From the NCBI RefSeq assembly GCF_900111355.1, contig NZ_FOHA01000010.1, positions 1 through 64,000 on the forward strand: a stretch of 64,000 nucleotides of DNA. The letters run 5' to 3'. The notes under the pieces are model-generated. The model did not search any database. It had not been told where the DNA came from and saw only the letters and a program-made list of their open reading frames with translations. The translations under genes were made by a program, and so were the position numbers. This stretch comes from Isobaculum melis. GTDB taxonomy: Bacteria > Bacillota > Bacilli > Lactobacillales > Carnobacteriaceae. The stretch's first letter is position 1. The number at the start of each line of letters is the position of its first letter. Positions 10,668-19,969 of this stretch are shown one piece after another.

Positions 10668-11597
10668 ATGACAAAAGTACTCATTTTCGGACATCAAAAT
10701 CCAGATACAGATGCAATTACATCTGCGATTTCATTTGCTTATTTACAGAATGCACTAGGAGTGGAAGCTGAGGCTGTAGCTTTAGGCCCAGTTAGTGAAG
10801 AAACAGCCTTTGCCTTAAACTATTTTAACACTACAGCGCCACGTGTGATTGAAACAGCTTCAAATGAAGTAGATGCAGTGATGCTAGTAGATCATAACGA
10901 AGCACAACAAAGTGTTTCTGATATCAAAGATGTAAAAGTCTTAGCAGTGGTTGACCATCACCGTATCGCCAACTTTGAAACAGTCGATCCATTGTATTAC
11001 AGAGCAGAGCCAGTAGGTTGTACTAATACAATTATTTATAAATTATTTAAAGAGCACAATATTGAAATACCAAAAGAAATCGCTGGCTTAATGGCTTCAG
11101 CTATTATTTCAGACAGCCTATTATTTAAATCTCCAACATGCACGCAAGAAGATATTGAGATTGCAAATAAATTAGCTGCAATTGCTGGAATCGACTTAAA
11201 TGTATATGGCTTAGATTTATTAAAAGCGGGCACTAACTTAGCAGATAAAACAGTTGCACAATTACTAAATATGGATGCAAAAAGCTTCCCAATGGGAGAC
11301 AAATCAGTTCGTGTTGCCCAAGTAAATACTGTTGATGTTGAAGAAGTCTTCCTGAAGCAAGCTGAACTAGAAGCAGAAATGGCTGTAGAAAATGAAAAAA
11401 ATGGCTATGATTTATTTGTACTAGTTGTAACAGATATACTAGCAAGTGATTCAGCTATTTTAGCAGTCGGAGCTCCTTTAAGTGCAGTAGAAAAAGCATT
11501 TAATGTAACCTTAGAACATAATCGAGCTTTATTAAAAGGTGTTGTCTCACGTAAAAAACAAGTCGTACCTCAATTAACAGAAGCGTTAAGTAAATAA
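10668..11597 (+). CDS. ppaC: Manganese-dependent inorganic pyrophosphatase (class C)
   Basis: Cytosolic DHH-family enzyme hydrolysing pyrophosphate. Metal-binding motifs are visible: GHQNPDTDA at 8-16, VDHNEAQQS, and the diagnostic VDHHRI. The C-terminal DHHA2 domain ends in [10 protein letters not shown], the substrate-binding signature. Length 309 is normal. An AAAAGGAG ribosome site precedes the start and a long hairpin follows the stop. An Mn2+ requirement fits the manganese importer gene elsewhere in the window. Confidence 0.97.
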   Translation: MTKVLIFGHQNPDTDAITSAISFAYLQNALGVEAEAVALGPVSEETAFALNYFNTTAPRVIETASNEVDAVMLVDHNEAQQSVSDIKDVKVLAVVDHHRIANFETVDPLYYRAEPVGCTNTIIYKLFKEHNIEIPKEIAGLMASAIISDSLLFKSPTCTQEDIEIANKLAAIAGIDLNVYGLDLLKAGTNLADKTVAQLLNMDAKSFPMGDKSVRVAQVNTVDVEEVFLKQAELEAEMAVENEKNGYDLFVLVVTDILASDSAILAVGAPLSAVEKAFNVTLEHNRALLKGVVSRKKQVVPQLTEALSK

Positions 11598-11604
11598 AAT
11601 ATCA

Positions 11605-11654
11605 AATAAATGTGGCACTCCTAACTTTTATAATTGTTAGGAGTACATTTATTT
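11605..11654 (+). terminator. Long hairpin after ppaC
   Basis: Inner 9-bp arms (11617-11625, 11636-11644) and outer arms AAATAAATG/CATTTATTT form an imperfect 50-nt stem-loop. The T-tract is not continuous, so its strength is uncertain. Confidence 0.6.
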
Positions 11655-11728
11655 CTACTAATTTATCATTGAACCAAACTAAAAGAAAATGATATGATAG
11701 TATTAAATACATATACAAGGATGATGAA

Positions 11729-11761
11729 ATGACATTAAAAAAAGTGCGACAGTATTATTAA
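11729..11761 (+). CDS. Possible 10-codon leader ORF or gene remnant
   Basis: ATG at 11729 encodes MTLKKVRQYY and stops directly before the ribosome site of the next gene. It resembles the very start of some YbaK/EbsC-type proteins, so it may be the stub of a deleted gene. It is too short to be sure it is translated. Confidence 0.2.
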   Translation: MTLKKVRQYY

Positions 11762-11773
11762 GGAGATAAAAAT

Positions 11774-12115
11774 ATGAACAATGAACAAAGAGCAATGAAG
11801 TTGATTAAAAAATATGGACTTAGACCAAAAGTGAACCATCATTCTGAAATTCAAATGCTTTTACAAAAAGAAATTGATGATTATCAAAAAGGGAGTAGTG
11901 ACTATCTTCGAATACTTTGTGGTATGCTTTATTCATTAGGTTTTATAGAAGATATCCCATTAATCAAAAAAGCAAAATATAGCATCAATATGGATGTTGG
12001 CGCAATGATTGATTTTGACTGGATTGATCCTGAAACCTGGGAATGTCATGAAGATTCAGAACGTGAACAATTATTGGCGAGTTTTGAAGCATACTATCAA
12101 AATTATTTTAACTAA
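11774..12115 (+). CDS. Hypothetical acidic protein, possible immunity protein
   Basis: 113 residues, not recognised with certainty. It is acidic and cytosolic-looking, with no membrane segment. The core is YLRILCGMLYSLGFIEDIPL, followed by KAKYSINMDVGAMIDFDWID. AAGGAGATAA gives a clear ribosome site. It lies 13 nt before a broken DUF4303 gene and in a region rich in immunity-type genes, so I suspect a stand-alone immunity protein; that is inference from context. Confidence 0.65.
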   Translation: MNNEQRAMKLIKKYGLRPKVNHHSEIQMLLQKEIDDYQKGSSDYLRILCGMLYSLGFIEDIPLIKKAKYSINMDVGAMIDFDWIDPETWECHEDSEREQLLASFEAYYQNYFN

Positions 12116-12128
12116 AGGGAGTCAGATA

Positions 12129-12693
12129 ATGAAAAATCAATTAACAGCATTTAGCAAAGTATTTAAAGAAGAAATTGGCAAATTTATGCCTAAGTTTCTT
12201 GAAGGAGTACAAAAATGAAACCGTATATGGCATGGCTTTTGTAACAGATGATTTCTTTGAAACTTTATATTGTGTCTTAAGCACTAAAGAACAATTTGAA
12301 GATTATCAGAAAAAGAATCCTGATTATACTACATATAAAGGACAGGAATGGGCCACATATGAATGGTTATATGGTGATAGTAATGTTGAAAATTCACCTT
12401 TTGGTAACAAGTTTTATCCGATTTTATCTAAACTTTCAAGTGAATTGGCTTTGCCTTATGATATGCATGACGAAAACAAACAGGCCTTTATCGCTGCTTT
12501 TATTGATGCCATTACTGAAGGTGTATTAGCTATACCAGATGAAGTATTTACAAGCAATCAGCAAAATAAAGAGACTATTACCTTTTTTATCAGCATATCA
12601 GATAACGACTATGCGGAGACAATAGAAAATGAATCTGCTAAACGTATGAATCATCAGGAACTTGCAAATCATTTTATTCAACGTTTTAATTAA
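12129..12693 (+). pseudogene. DUF4303 family gene broken by a frameshift
   Basis: The first part starts at ATG 12129 (MKNQLTAFSKVFKEEIG, then KFMPKFLE) but hits a stop at 12218. The continuation, EYKNETVYGMAFVTDDFFETL, is in another frame and runs to 12693. Joining the frames near 12190-12205 gives a plausible DUF4303 protein of about 187 residues. DUF4303 proteins are uncharacterised and often lie among toxin-immunity genes. Either the gene is decayed or the assembly has an indel; an internal ATG at MAFVTDD could still give a shorter product. Confidence 0.7.
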
Positions 12694-12756
12694 ATAAAGT
12701 GGTTAGCATCCTGAAGAATAAAAATAATTTTTTATATAGAAACGGAGTGGATATAC

Positions 12757-13758
12757 ATGCAAGAACAAATAACAGCTATTATTCCTAAAGAGTTCAGTGG
12801 TGTCATTAGTATTACGAAGAATCATCAATCTATTTACCAAAAAGCATTTAATTACGCTGATAAACCCAATAAAAGACTAAATCAGCTTGATACTAAATTT
12901 GGGATGGCTTCAGGCTCCAAAACATTTATAGCATTAGGTATTTTAACATTAATCGAAGAAGGTAAGTTGGCTTTAACAGATACTATTGGAGCTTTAATGA
13001 ACATCGATTGGAAGCAAATAGATGCTGAAATTACTGTAGAACAATTATTAACCCATACATCAGGCATTCCAGATTATTTTGATGAAGATGTGATGACAGA
13101 TTATGCAGAGCTCTGGGAAAACTTGCCTAATTACCGTATGCGCAAGTCGACAGATCTAATTCCTTTATTTATTGATAAAAAGATGGATTTTCCAAAAGGA
13201 ACGAAGTTTAAGTATTCAAATACTGGCTATGTTGTCTTAGGACTAATCATTGAAGCTGTAACAAAAGAAAAATTTGATACTTATCTTGCAAAAGAACTAT
13301 TTCCAACAATCGGAATGAATCAAACGGGATATTATGAGCTAGATCGATTACCTGGAAATTGCGCAGCCGGCTATCTTTTTGATGAACCTACTCAACAATT
13401 TTATAGCAACATTTATAGTATTGATGCAAAAGGGAGTGGAGCTGGAGGAGGTTTTACGACTGCAGACGATATTCATTCACTATGGAAACAGCTTCTTACC
13501 AATCAAGTCCTATCTGAAGCGATGACTAGAGAAGTACTTAGTCCTCAAACAGAAGATACTTACAGCTATGGTTTTTGGTTTATGAAAAATGAAGAAGGCA
13601 GAGCAATTCCGTATATGTTAGGTTTTGATCCTGGTGTTCGCTTTATTAGTTCCTACAATTTAGACAAGGATATCAATATTACGATTCTTTGTAATGTAGA
13701 ATTTGATGAGGTGGTAGCACTTCATAGAGAGATTAAAGGATTGATGGATAGGCTCTAA
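12757..13758 (+). CDS. Serine hydrolase, beta-lactamase/penicillin-binding fold
   Basis: Class C beta-lactamase-like (PF00144) protein of 333 residues. The nucleophile motif SGSK is at Ser52-Lys55 and YSN at 153-155 is the second catalytic motif. There is no signal peptide, so the protein is probably cytosolic and may act as an esterase or peptidase rather than on cell-wall substrates. A ribosome site (ACGGAGTGG) precedes the ATG. The downstream Nudix gene follows after 20 nt and is probably co-transcribed. The substrate is unknown. Confidence 0.88.
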   Translation: MQEQITAIIPKEFSGVISITKNHQSIYQKAFNYADKPNKRLNQLDTKFGMASGSKTFIALGILTLIEEGKLALTDTIGALMNIDWKQIDAEITVEQLLTHTSGIPDYFDEDVMTDYAELWENLPNYRMRKSTDLIPLFIDKKMDFPKGTKFKYSNTGYVVLGLIIEAVTKEKFDTYLAKELFPTIGMNQTGYYELDRLPGNCAAGYLFDEPTQQFYSNIYSIDAKGSGAGGGFTTADDIHSLWKQLLTNQVLSEAMTREVLSPQTEDTYSYGFWFMKNEEGRAIPYMLGFDPGVRFISSYNLDKDINITILCNVEFDEVVALHREIKGLMDRL

Positions 13759-13778
13759 AAAAGGAGTGTTGATGAATA

Positions 13779-14234
13779 ATGTCTAGAGCAGAGAAAGTTA
13801 TTTTAACCAATATGTGTATGATTTATGACGATGCTGGTAAGATATTGGTTCAAAATCGTTCAAATAAAAATTGGCCAGGAATTACTTTTCCTGGTGGACA
13901 TATTGAAAAAAACGAAGCTTTTCATGATGCCGTGATTCGTGAAGTAAAGGAAGAAACCGGATTAACGATTAAAAATCCTATTTTATGTGGTACAAAGCAA
14001 TTTCAAACAACATCAGATGAGCGATATATTGTTTTGTTTTATAAAACCAATCTTTTTTTTGGTGAGCTTGTTTCTTCAAGTGAAGGGGAGATATTTTGGA
14101 TTAAGCGGAAGGAGCTTTTGCAGTATCCATTAGCACCGGACTTTGAAGAAATGCTGGCTATTTTTGAATCAGATACAAAATCAGAATTTTATTATCAAAC
14201 AACTGAAGATGGTGTTGAAATAAAGTTATTTTAG
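13779..14234 (+). CDS. Nudix hydrolase, MutT/8-oxo-dGTP type
   Basis: 151 residues with a complete Nudix box beginning GGHIEKNEAFHDAV and ending REVKEETGL. The extension ILCGTKQFQTTSDERYIVLFYKT resembles the 8-oxo-dGTP diphosphatases of Gram-positives (MutX/YtkD type). Predicted role: cleaning oxidised nucleotides from the pool; other nucleoside-diphosphate-X substrates are possible. AAGGAG at 13761 fixes the start. Probably co-transcribed with the preceding hydrolase. Confidence 0.9.
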   Translation: MSRAEKVILTNMCMIYDDAGKILVQNRSNKNWPGITFPGGHIEKNEAFHDAVIREVKEETGLTIKNPILCGTKQFQTTSDERYIVLFYKTNLFFGELVSSSEGEIFWIKRKELLQYPLAPDFEEMLAIFESDTKSEFYYQTTEDGVEIKLF

Positions 14235-14253
14235 GCTTTGATTCAGCTCATAT

Positions 14254-14291
14254 AAAAGCACCAAAACTAAAAAATTAGTTTTGGTGCTTTT
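14254..14291. terminator. Bidirectional terminator between Nudix and isochorismatase genes
   Basis: 17-bp arms at 14254-14270 and 14275-14291 with A-rich and T-rich flanks. It serves convergent transcripts ending at 14234 (+) and 14334 (-). Confidence 0.88.
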
Positions 14292-14333
14292 AATTTCTAA
14301 ATTTTCTATTGTTGCTGCAGTTAATAGATTTAA

Positions 14334-14819
14334 TTAAATAAATGTTAAAAAGCGATGGTTCCAGATATTTTCATGATGCTCAAGAATTGTTTTTGCACCT
14401 AATAAATCATCATTAAGTGTAGTGGACAAGCCTTTCTTCATTGTACAATGGTAGCCCAAACCATGAGCCATTCTGATGGTTGTATCTACACAATATTGTG
14501 TTTGCGCACCACAAAATTCTAGCTCAGAAATTTCATGCCGATCCAATAAGGCTTTTAAGTCTGTTTCAAAAAAGCTATTAGGATGTTTTTTTCCAATATA
14601 AAAATCTTCAGACTGGGCATCTAAAGCAGCCATTAATTCCCAATTTTCACTCCCTGCATCTAAACCCGGTCCCTCATGTTGGACAAAGATAATTGGTAAG
14701 TCATGACTGCGGTAATGTGCAATTCTCTTATTTACTCCAGCCAAAACTTCATCTAAGCGATACAAGCCAATATCTAAACCTTTTTGTAAATCAATAATAA
14801 TCAATGCTTTGTTTCCCAT
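14334..14819 (-). CDS. Isochorismatase-family cysteine hydrolase
   Basis: 161-residue cysteine hydrolase with the family triad: Asp10 (IIDLQKG), Lys78 (KHPNSF) and Cys110 (AQTQYCVDTT). The closest groups are nicotinamidase-like amidohydrolases of unknown substrate. An upstream in-frame start exists, but ATG 14819 has AGGAGG at optimal distance and begins the conserved domain. It follows pepF by 10 nt, with its ribosome site next to the pepF stop, so the two form an operon. Confidence 0.9.
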   Translation of the reverse strand: MGNKALIIIDLQKGLDIGLYRLDEVLAGVNKRIAHYRSHDLPIIFVQHEGPGLDAGSENWELMAALDAQSEDFYIGKKHPNSFFETDLKALLDRHEISELEFCGAQTQYCVDTTIRMAHGLGYHCTMKKGLSTTLNDDLLGAKTILEHHENIWNHRFLTFI

Positions 14820-14829
14820 ATTTTGCCTC

Positions 14830-16629
14830 CTAATCTGTGATAGCCATAAAGCGAGCAACATCTTCTAAAACTAAATCAATCCCAGCTTGCCAAAAATCAG
14901 GCTTGGTTAAATCAACACCTAAATGTTTCATTGCTAATTCTTCAGTTGTCATGGCAGCAGTATCCTGTAAGAGGGCAATATATTTCTCTTCAAAGCCTTT
15001 GCCTTCCTCTAAAGAACGTGCATAGATCCCTAAACTAAACAAATAGCCAAAAGTATAAGGGAAGTTGTAAAATGACAGGTTTGTTTTATAAAAATGTAGT
15101 TTACTTGCCCAAAAATGTGGGTGGTAAGAGCTTAGCATATCTAAATAAGACTCTTTTTGTGCAGCTTCCATTAAATCGCATAATTGATCTTCTGATAGGA
15201 CACCATTTTTTCTTTCCTCATAAAAATTGGATTCAAAAATAAAACGGGCATGGATATTAAAAAACATTGTTGTTGCATTTTCAATTTTATTATCTAATAA
15301 ATTAATTTCCTCAGCAGTAGACGTTGCTTCTTTAACAGTCGCATCTGCCACAATCATTTCAGCAAAGGTACTTGCAGTTTCAGCGACATTCATCGCATAG
15401 TCACGGTTTAAAGCAGGTAATTCACGCAATACATGACCATGAAAAGCATGGCCTAATTCATGAGCTAAGGTAGAGACATTCCCAGGAGAACCACCAAAGG
15501 TCATAAAGATGCGAGATTCACCGCTTTCAGGGAAAGTTGTGCAATAACCACCAGGTCTTTTGCCAGGTCGATCCTCCGCTTCAATCCAAGCTTTTTCAAA
15601 AGCAGATTGCGCAAATTGTGCCATTTTATCCCCAAACTTACCAAATTGTTTGATAATAAAGGCCGCAGCTTCATCAAATGAATATACTTGTGGTGTTGCA
15701 TCGCCAACAATAACTGGTGCAGCAACATCTTGCCAAGCTAACTTTTCTTTACCTAAAAGGGAAGCTTTACGGTCAAAGAAAGGCTTAAAGGCGGCTTTGT
15801 TTTTTGTAATGGTTTCCCACATTGCATCTAGTGTTTCTTTTGACATGCGATTATAGCTCAATGGTTCTTCTAAGTAGTCCTCAACACCATGAGCTTTATA
15901 ATCAGTAAGCCTAGAACCTGCCAAGTGGTTTAATGTATCCGCAAATAGGGGAGCAGATGCTTTCCAAGAGGCTTCCCATGATTCAAACATTTGCTCTCTA
16001 ACAGCAGCATCAGGATCATCCATCATTTTATTTTGGGCTTGACCAGCAGAAAGATAGGAAATTGTGCCATCAGCTTCTTTAAATGGAAATTGAATTAAAT
16101 TAACAATTCTACCATAATGTTCACCCCAAGCATGAATACCATCAATATTTAAAGCATTCAGTAATACTTCTTCTGGTTCATTTAATAATGCTTGTGCTTT
16201 TTCTCGTGTTTCCTTTAGAACAAAGGCAATTGGCTCAAATTGCTCTGAAGTAAGTAGTTGGTTAAACTCTGACTCAGATAAGCCACCTATTTTTTTAATC
16301 AATAACGTCCAAGCTGTTAAATACTCACTGTTCAAACTAGCAAGTAGACCAGCTAATTTTGTAGCATTTTTATCAGATACATTGGCAGAAGCGCAACAGT
16401 TAACAAAGTTAAGACATTGTCTAAAACCAAATGTAACCGTCTCTTTTAAAGCTAATAGGGCAGCAAATTGTTGATAATCCGGTTTATCTTGCTGTGCATC
16501 CCATGCAACTACATGTTGTTCAAACAAAGCAAGTTCTGCTTTTAATTGGTTCATTCTTTCTTGTAAATCAGCTGACGTAGTACCACCAGCAAAAATTGTT
16601 TCTAAGTCCCAAGTTTCTGAATATGTCAT
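14830..16629 (-). CDS. pepF: Oligoendopeptidase F-type M3 metallopeptidase
   Basis: Cytosolic zinc peptidase of the M3B family, 599 residues, degrading short peptides. The zinc motif HELGH is at 390-394 (LAHELGHAFHGH); the third ligand is a Glu in AETASTFAEM about 25 residues on. A GAGGTG ribosome site precedes the ATG. It is the first gene of an operon with the isochorismatase-type hydrolase. The exact peptide specificity cannot be read from sequence. Confidence 0.93.
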   Translation of the reverse strand: MTYSETWDLETIFAGGTTSADLQERMNQLKAELALFEQHVVAWDAQQDKPDYQQFAALLALKETVTFGFRQCLNFVNCCASANVSDKNATKLAGLLASLNSEYLTAWTLLIKKIGGLSESEFNQLLTSEQFEPIAFVLKETREKAQALLNEPEEVLLNALNIDGIHAWGEHYGRIVNLIQFPFKEADGTISYLSAGQAQNKMMDDPDAAVREQMFESWEASWKASAPLFADTLNHLAGSRLTDYKAHGVEDYLEEPLSYNRMSKETLDAMWETITKNKAAFKPFFDRKASLLGKEKLAWQDVAAPVIVGDATPQVYSFDEAAAFIIKQFGKFGDKMAQFAQSAFEKAWIEAEDRPGKRPGGYCTTFPESGESRIFMTFGGSPGNVSTLAHELGHAFHGHVLRELPALNRDYAMNVAETASTFAEMIVADATVKEATSTAEEINLLDNKIENATTMFFNIHARFIFESNFYEERKNGVLSEDQLCDLMEAAQKESYLDMLSSYHPHFWASKLHFYKTNLSFYNFPYTFGYLFSLGIYARSLEEGKGFEEKYIALLQDTAAMTTEELAMKHLGVDLTKPDFWQAGIDLVLEDVARFMAITD

Positions 16630-16770
16630 ATTTACACCTCATTTTTAACTACTATTATATCCTACATAAAAGAAAGATGATAGGAATTGTTGGAATTTTT
16701 TGATAATAAGAAAAATAATGGATATTTATTTTTTAAGAATGATGTTATGATTTATGAGAGGTGAAAAAAC

Positions 16771-17820
16771 ATGGGACAAGAAGAAGTGAAAACATATATT
16801 GAGAATGCAGGAGCTTGTATTGTGACTAAATCTGTTTTAAATAAAGAAACTGAGATAAAATGGTTGTTTCGCGATGAAGAGTTTGGTAATGGTTGGATTA
16901 TTTCTGGAAAAGATGATTCTCAAGAATATATAGATCATTCAGAAAATTTAGCAGTAGTAAATTTCAATGTTTTAGCAAATATTGAGCCTCTTGTTGTACA
17001 TATATATAGTATGCCTACTGGTGATTTAGAATTTGTAGAAGATGATACTGGCAAATATTTTATCGATACAAAAACTGGGCAAGAAATACGAGAAAAATAT
17101 AAAACGCCGTTTGAGTTAGCACTTGAAAAACATTTCCGCTTTTTACGTAAAGATTATTATTCTGATGAATTTTTGAGCAGTCTGTTTATAGAAACAGAGA
17201 AAATTACTCTTTTTATTATTGGTACAGTTGATATTCCTTCTGGAGAAGTGATTGTAGCTGATCCAATATGTTATTTATATAATCATGCAGTCTCTAAGCC
17301 TTTAAATCGCACCATTCCAATAGGTGCTTATCCAGTTGAAGTTGCTATTTGTCAATCAGACATTGCTGGTACTCGAATTTCAGCAGCTAGATTAAAAATA
17401 AGAGAAAATAAGATTGTAAGGTATGAACTAGCTCTGGAAAAAGGGCAGATAATTGATCAAATAGGGGAATCAGGTGTATTTGGTGGTGTAGGAATCGATG
17501 CAGGTATTGCCAGTTTTTGTGATGGAAAAGTAAGAGATGAATATTTAGTATTTTTAGAAGAGTGGCACAAGACATATCCTAAAGGAAATCATTACGATGA
17601 TTATTTTGCGACTTATTTTCAACAAAGTTATGAAGCACATCCAACAGGTCAACGAGAAGAGGGAGACTTTATTGAATGGGCGATTCCACAAACTGGAAAC
17701 CGAATAACAATGTTTGCTAGTGGATTAGGGGATGGGTTTTACTCGATTTATTGGGGATTGGATGAACAAAATCAAGTTTGTGAAATCATCATACCATTTA
17801 TGAATGTAGCTTATTTTTAA
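16771..17820 (+). CDS. DUF2185-DUF4241 fusion protein, predicted immunity protein
   Basis: 349 residues in two parts. Residues about 10-100 (GACIVTKSVLNKETEIKWLF, EFGNGWIISG) match DUF2185. Residues about 190-349 (IPIGAYPVEVAI, SDIAGTRISAARLKI, VGIDAGIASFCD, GNRITMFASGLGDG) match DUF4241. Both families occur as immunity proteins in polymorphic toxin loci. No toxin gene is adjacent. GAGGTG precedes the ATG and base composition is AT-rich, suggesting acquisition. That it neutralises a toxin is inference from family membership. Confidence 0.82.
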   Translation: MGQEEVKTYIENAGACIVTKSVLNKETEIKWLFRDEEFGNGWIISGKDDSQEYIDHSENLAVVNFNVLANIEPLVVHIYSMPTGDLEFVEDDTGKYFIDTKTGQEIREKYKTPFELALEKHFRFLRKDYYSDEFLSSLFIETEKITLFIIGTVDIPSGEVIVADPICYLYNHAVSKPLNRTIPIGAYPVEVAICQSDIAGTRISAARLKIRENKIVRYELALEKGQIIDQIGESGVFGGVGIDAGIASFCDGKVRDEYLVFLEEWHKTYPKGNHYDDYFATYFQQSYEAHPTGQREEGDFIEWAIPQTGNRITMFASGLGDGFYSIYWGLDEQNQVCEIIIPFMNVAYF

Positions 17821-17838
17821 AGAGGGAGATAAATTATA

Positions 17839-17922
17839 ATGGAGTTAGCTTATATGAGTCAAGACTTAAGTAAATTCATTCAAGAGGAGCACTTGAATGC
17901 TTTAGAGATTACTAATTTTTAA
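17839..17922 (+). CDS. Short ORF, probable gene remnant
   Basis: 27 codons from ATG 17839 (MELAYMSQDLSKFIQEEHLN) after a good AGAGGGAG ribosome site. No family is recognised. Its position 18 nt after the DUF4241 gene suggests the 5' stub of a lost immunity gene or a real micro-protein. Confidence 0.3.
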   Translation: MELAYMSQDLSKFIQEEHLNALEITNF

Positions 17923-17951
17923 TATTTATGAGAATATAAGAGGTGAAAAAA

Positions 17952-18344
17952 ATGACAGACATCTATACTTTTTGTGATCAAGAATTGCCAAAATTAGTCA
18001 CGGCTATTTCATTGATGCAGAACAAACAATATGAAGACTGTAATGAGCTTGTGTCTGCTTTATATGAAAATTTTCAAGATAATTTTGCTACTACTATCCC
18101 AAAAATCTATCTAAACAAGTTCCAATATAGACATTGGGAAAATTTAGTATTAAAGAATCTAATAGAACTACTGGAAAAGTTGGAATTTTTACTTGTAAAA
18201 AATAATGCGATTTCTAAAAATATTGTAATGGCCTATTTTGAAGGAGCTAGTGAGTCCATAAGAGAAGACCAGCATGAGCCTATTGCTGCTGAAAAAGCAA
18301 TCATTTTGGTTGTGAAAGGACTCATTTATGCTTATAGTGCTTAA
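17952..18344 (+). CDS. Hypothetical protein
   Basis: 130 residues with no family I recognise. Sequence is mostly helical in character, without membrane segments. The start at ATG 17952 is favoured over GTG 17943 because AGAGGTG then lies at normal distance. It sits in the immunity-gene neighbourhood and ends just before a terminator, so it may belong with the DUF4241 gene. Function unknown. Confidence 0.65.
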   Translation: MTDIYTFCDQELPKLVTAISLMQNKQYEDCNELVSALYENFQDNFATTIPKIYLNKFQYRHWENLVLKNLIELLEKLEFLLVKNNAISKNIVMAYFEGASESIREDQHEPIAAEKAIILVVKGLIYAYSA

Positions 18345-18359
18345 TTTTAAAATAGCTAG

Positions 18360-18387
18360 AAACTTATTCATCTCATTGAATAAGTTT
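18360..18387 (+). terminator. Terminator closing the DUF4241 gene group
   Basis: Arms AAACTTATTCA (18360-18370) and TGAATAAGTTT (18377-18387), 6-nt loop, followed by a T-run. Confidence 0.87.
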
Positions 18388-18398
18388 TTTTATTTTTT

Positions 18399-18425
18399 TG
18401 AAACGTTTCTTCTACTTCTGAGTCT
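18399..18425 (+). promoter_or_regulatory. Candidate ECF-sigma promoter of the ABC/sigma operon
   Basis: TGAAAC at 18399-18404 is the typical -35 of several Gram-positive ECF sigma factors. GTCT lies 17 bp downstream, near the expected CGTC/CGTA. The operon's last genes encode an ECF sigma and its anti-sigma, so autoregulation is plausible. Based on motif resemblance only. Confidence 0.35.
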
Positions 18426-18458
18426 TATAAATGTAAGTAAATTTTAGGAGGCATAAAT

Positions 18459-19190
18459 ATGGAACAATCAAAAACTTTGAAGCTAACGAATGTAAGAAAA
18501 AAACATGGGCGCAAGGAAATTCTTAAAGGCGTTTCATTTGAAGCAAGGCCTGGTCGAGTGACCGCATTTCTCGGACCAAATGGGGCAGGGAAAAGTTCTA
18601 CTCTTCGTATCCTACTCGGGCTAGATCGAGCGACATCTGGTTCAGCTACTTTTGGCGGAACAAACTATCGAGAATTTACAACACCTTTAAAAATCGCCGG
18701 TGCTGCTTTTGATGGCATTGGTGGCGTGCCATCTAGGAAAGTGCAAACACATTTAAAAATAATCGCTCAGAGTAATCAGATTTCGTTTCGTCGTGTTTTA
18801 GAGGTCATGGAATTAGTCGATTTAACTGATAAAAGTAAAGCGCAGCTTGAAACTTTATCTTTAGGAGAAGGACAACGCCTTGGACTTGCTGCTGCCTTAT
18901 TAGGTGACCCACAATATCTCATTTTAGATGAACCAACTAACGGACTTGATCCAATGGGAATTCGTTGGTTTCGCACATTTATTCGTCAGCAAGCAAGCAT
19001 TGGGAAAACTGTTTTACTTTCTTCACATTTTCTTTCTGAAATAGAAGCGGTTGCTGATGATATTGTTGTGATCAACCATGGAGAGATTATTGCAACTGGT
19101 GAACTCAAAACAGTGCTACAAAGCATTGAATCTTTAGAAGATGTATTCTTTTCATTGACGGAAGGCGGGGATCTAAATGAAACGATTTAG
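18459..19190 (+). CDS. ABC transporter ATP-binding protein (BcrA-like)
   Basis: 243 residues with Walker A GPNGAGKSS (about 39-47), signature LSLGEGQRLGLA, Walker B YLILDEPTNGLDP and H-loop SSHFLSE. The layout resembles ATPases of antimicrobial-peptide export/immunity transporters. TTTTAGGAGG precedes the ATG. It overlaps the first permease gene by 14 nt. The five-gene set ABC-permease-permease-sigma-anti-sigma suggests a peptide or envelope-stress exporter; the substrate is not known. Confidence 0.92.
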   Translation: MEQSKTLKLTNVRKKHGRKEILKGVSFEARPGRVTAFLGPNGAGKSSTLRILLGLDRATSGSATFGGTNYREFTTPLKIAGAAFDGIGGVPSRKVQTHLKIIAQSNQISFRRVLEVMELVDLTDKSKAQLETLSLGEGQRLGLAAALLGDPQYLILDEPTNGLDPMGIRWFRTFIRQQASIGKTVLLSSHFLSEIEAVADDIVVINHGEIIATGELKTVLQSIESLEDVFFSLTEGGDLNETI

Positions 19191-19968
19191 TCGCAGCATT
19201 TATACTGAATTTATCAAAATTAAGACGACCCGAGCTTGGTGGATTGTTTGCGGCATTGTACTGATTGTTCAGCCAGTTATTGCGTTAATCGGAGCCAAGC
19301 AAATGGCACAAATAGGTCTGAATGCAACACCAGAGACACATCCTGAACTAGCGGTAGCCCTTCCACCAATTGATTATTTTGGCTTTGATTCAACTTTACT
19401 AGGTTTACTTCCAATGGTTATTTTAGGTGGAATATTCGGTGCAAGTGAGTATAAAAATCATCAATTGCGCACCTATTTTCTATACAATAATCACCGTCTT
19501 CAAGGTTTTTTAACAAAGAGTTTTACTTTACTGATTATGCTCACAATTGTATCCTTCATTTCTATTTTTACAACAATTGCAATCACTCATATTGGCTTAG
19601 GTCATCTTGGCTTACAACCTATTCAGTTAAGCCCAATTGCTTGGCAATTCATTGGCTTAACCTTGTTGAATTGGGTGTTTTTAACAATGTTTGCCTTTTT
19701 CCTTGGCATGCTTTTTCGTACAGCAATGGTTCCTTTAATCTTTTTAGTACCACAAATTTATAATTTAGGTGAATATCTTGCTGAAAAATGGTCGTGGGGT
19801 ACTTATCTACCAGTTGCAGCTGGTAAACAAATATGCGGGATATCAACTGATACGATTCTACCTCATGATCCAATTAAAGGTGGAATCATATTGGGACTAT
19901 GGACAATCATTGCCTTCGTTGCAGCAGGATATTACTTTAAAAGAAGAGATGTAGGAGGTGCATATTAA
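19177..19968 (+). CDS. ABC transporter permease (ABC-2 type)
   Basis: 263 residues with about six hydrophobic segments, starting with a basic MKRFSRSIYTEFIKIKTTRAW cytoplasmic end typical of ABC-2 permeases, and a periplasm-facing loop around residues 45-65. It is translationally coupled to the ATPase by overlap. Together with the next gene it probably forms a heterodimeric channel. Confidence 0.87.
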   Translation: MKRFSRSIYTEFIKIKTTRAWWIVCGIVLIVQPVIALIGAKQMAQIGLNATPETHPELAVALPPIDYFGFDSTLLGLLPMVILGGIFGASEYKNHQLRTYFLYNNHRLQGFLTKSFTLLIMLTIVSFISIFTTIAITHIGLGHLGLQPIQLSPIAWQFIGLTLLNWVFLTMFAFFLGMLFRTAMVPLIFLVPQIYNLGEYLAEKWSWGTYLPVAAGKQICGISTDTILPHDPIKGGIILGLWTIIAFVAAGYYFKRRDVGGAY

Positions 19969-19969
19969 T

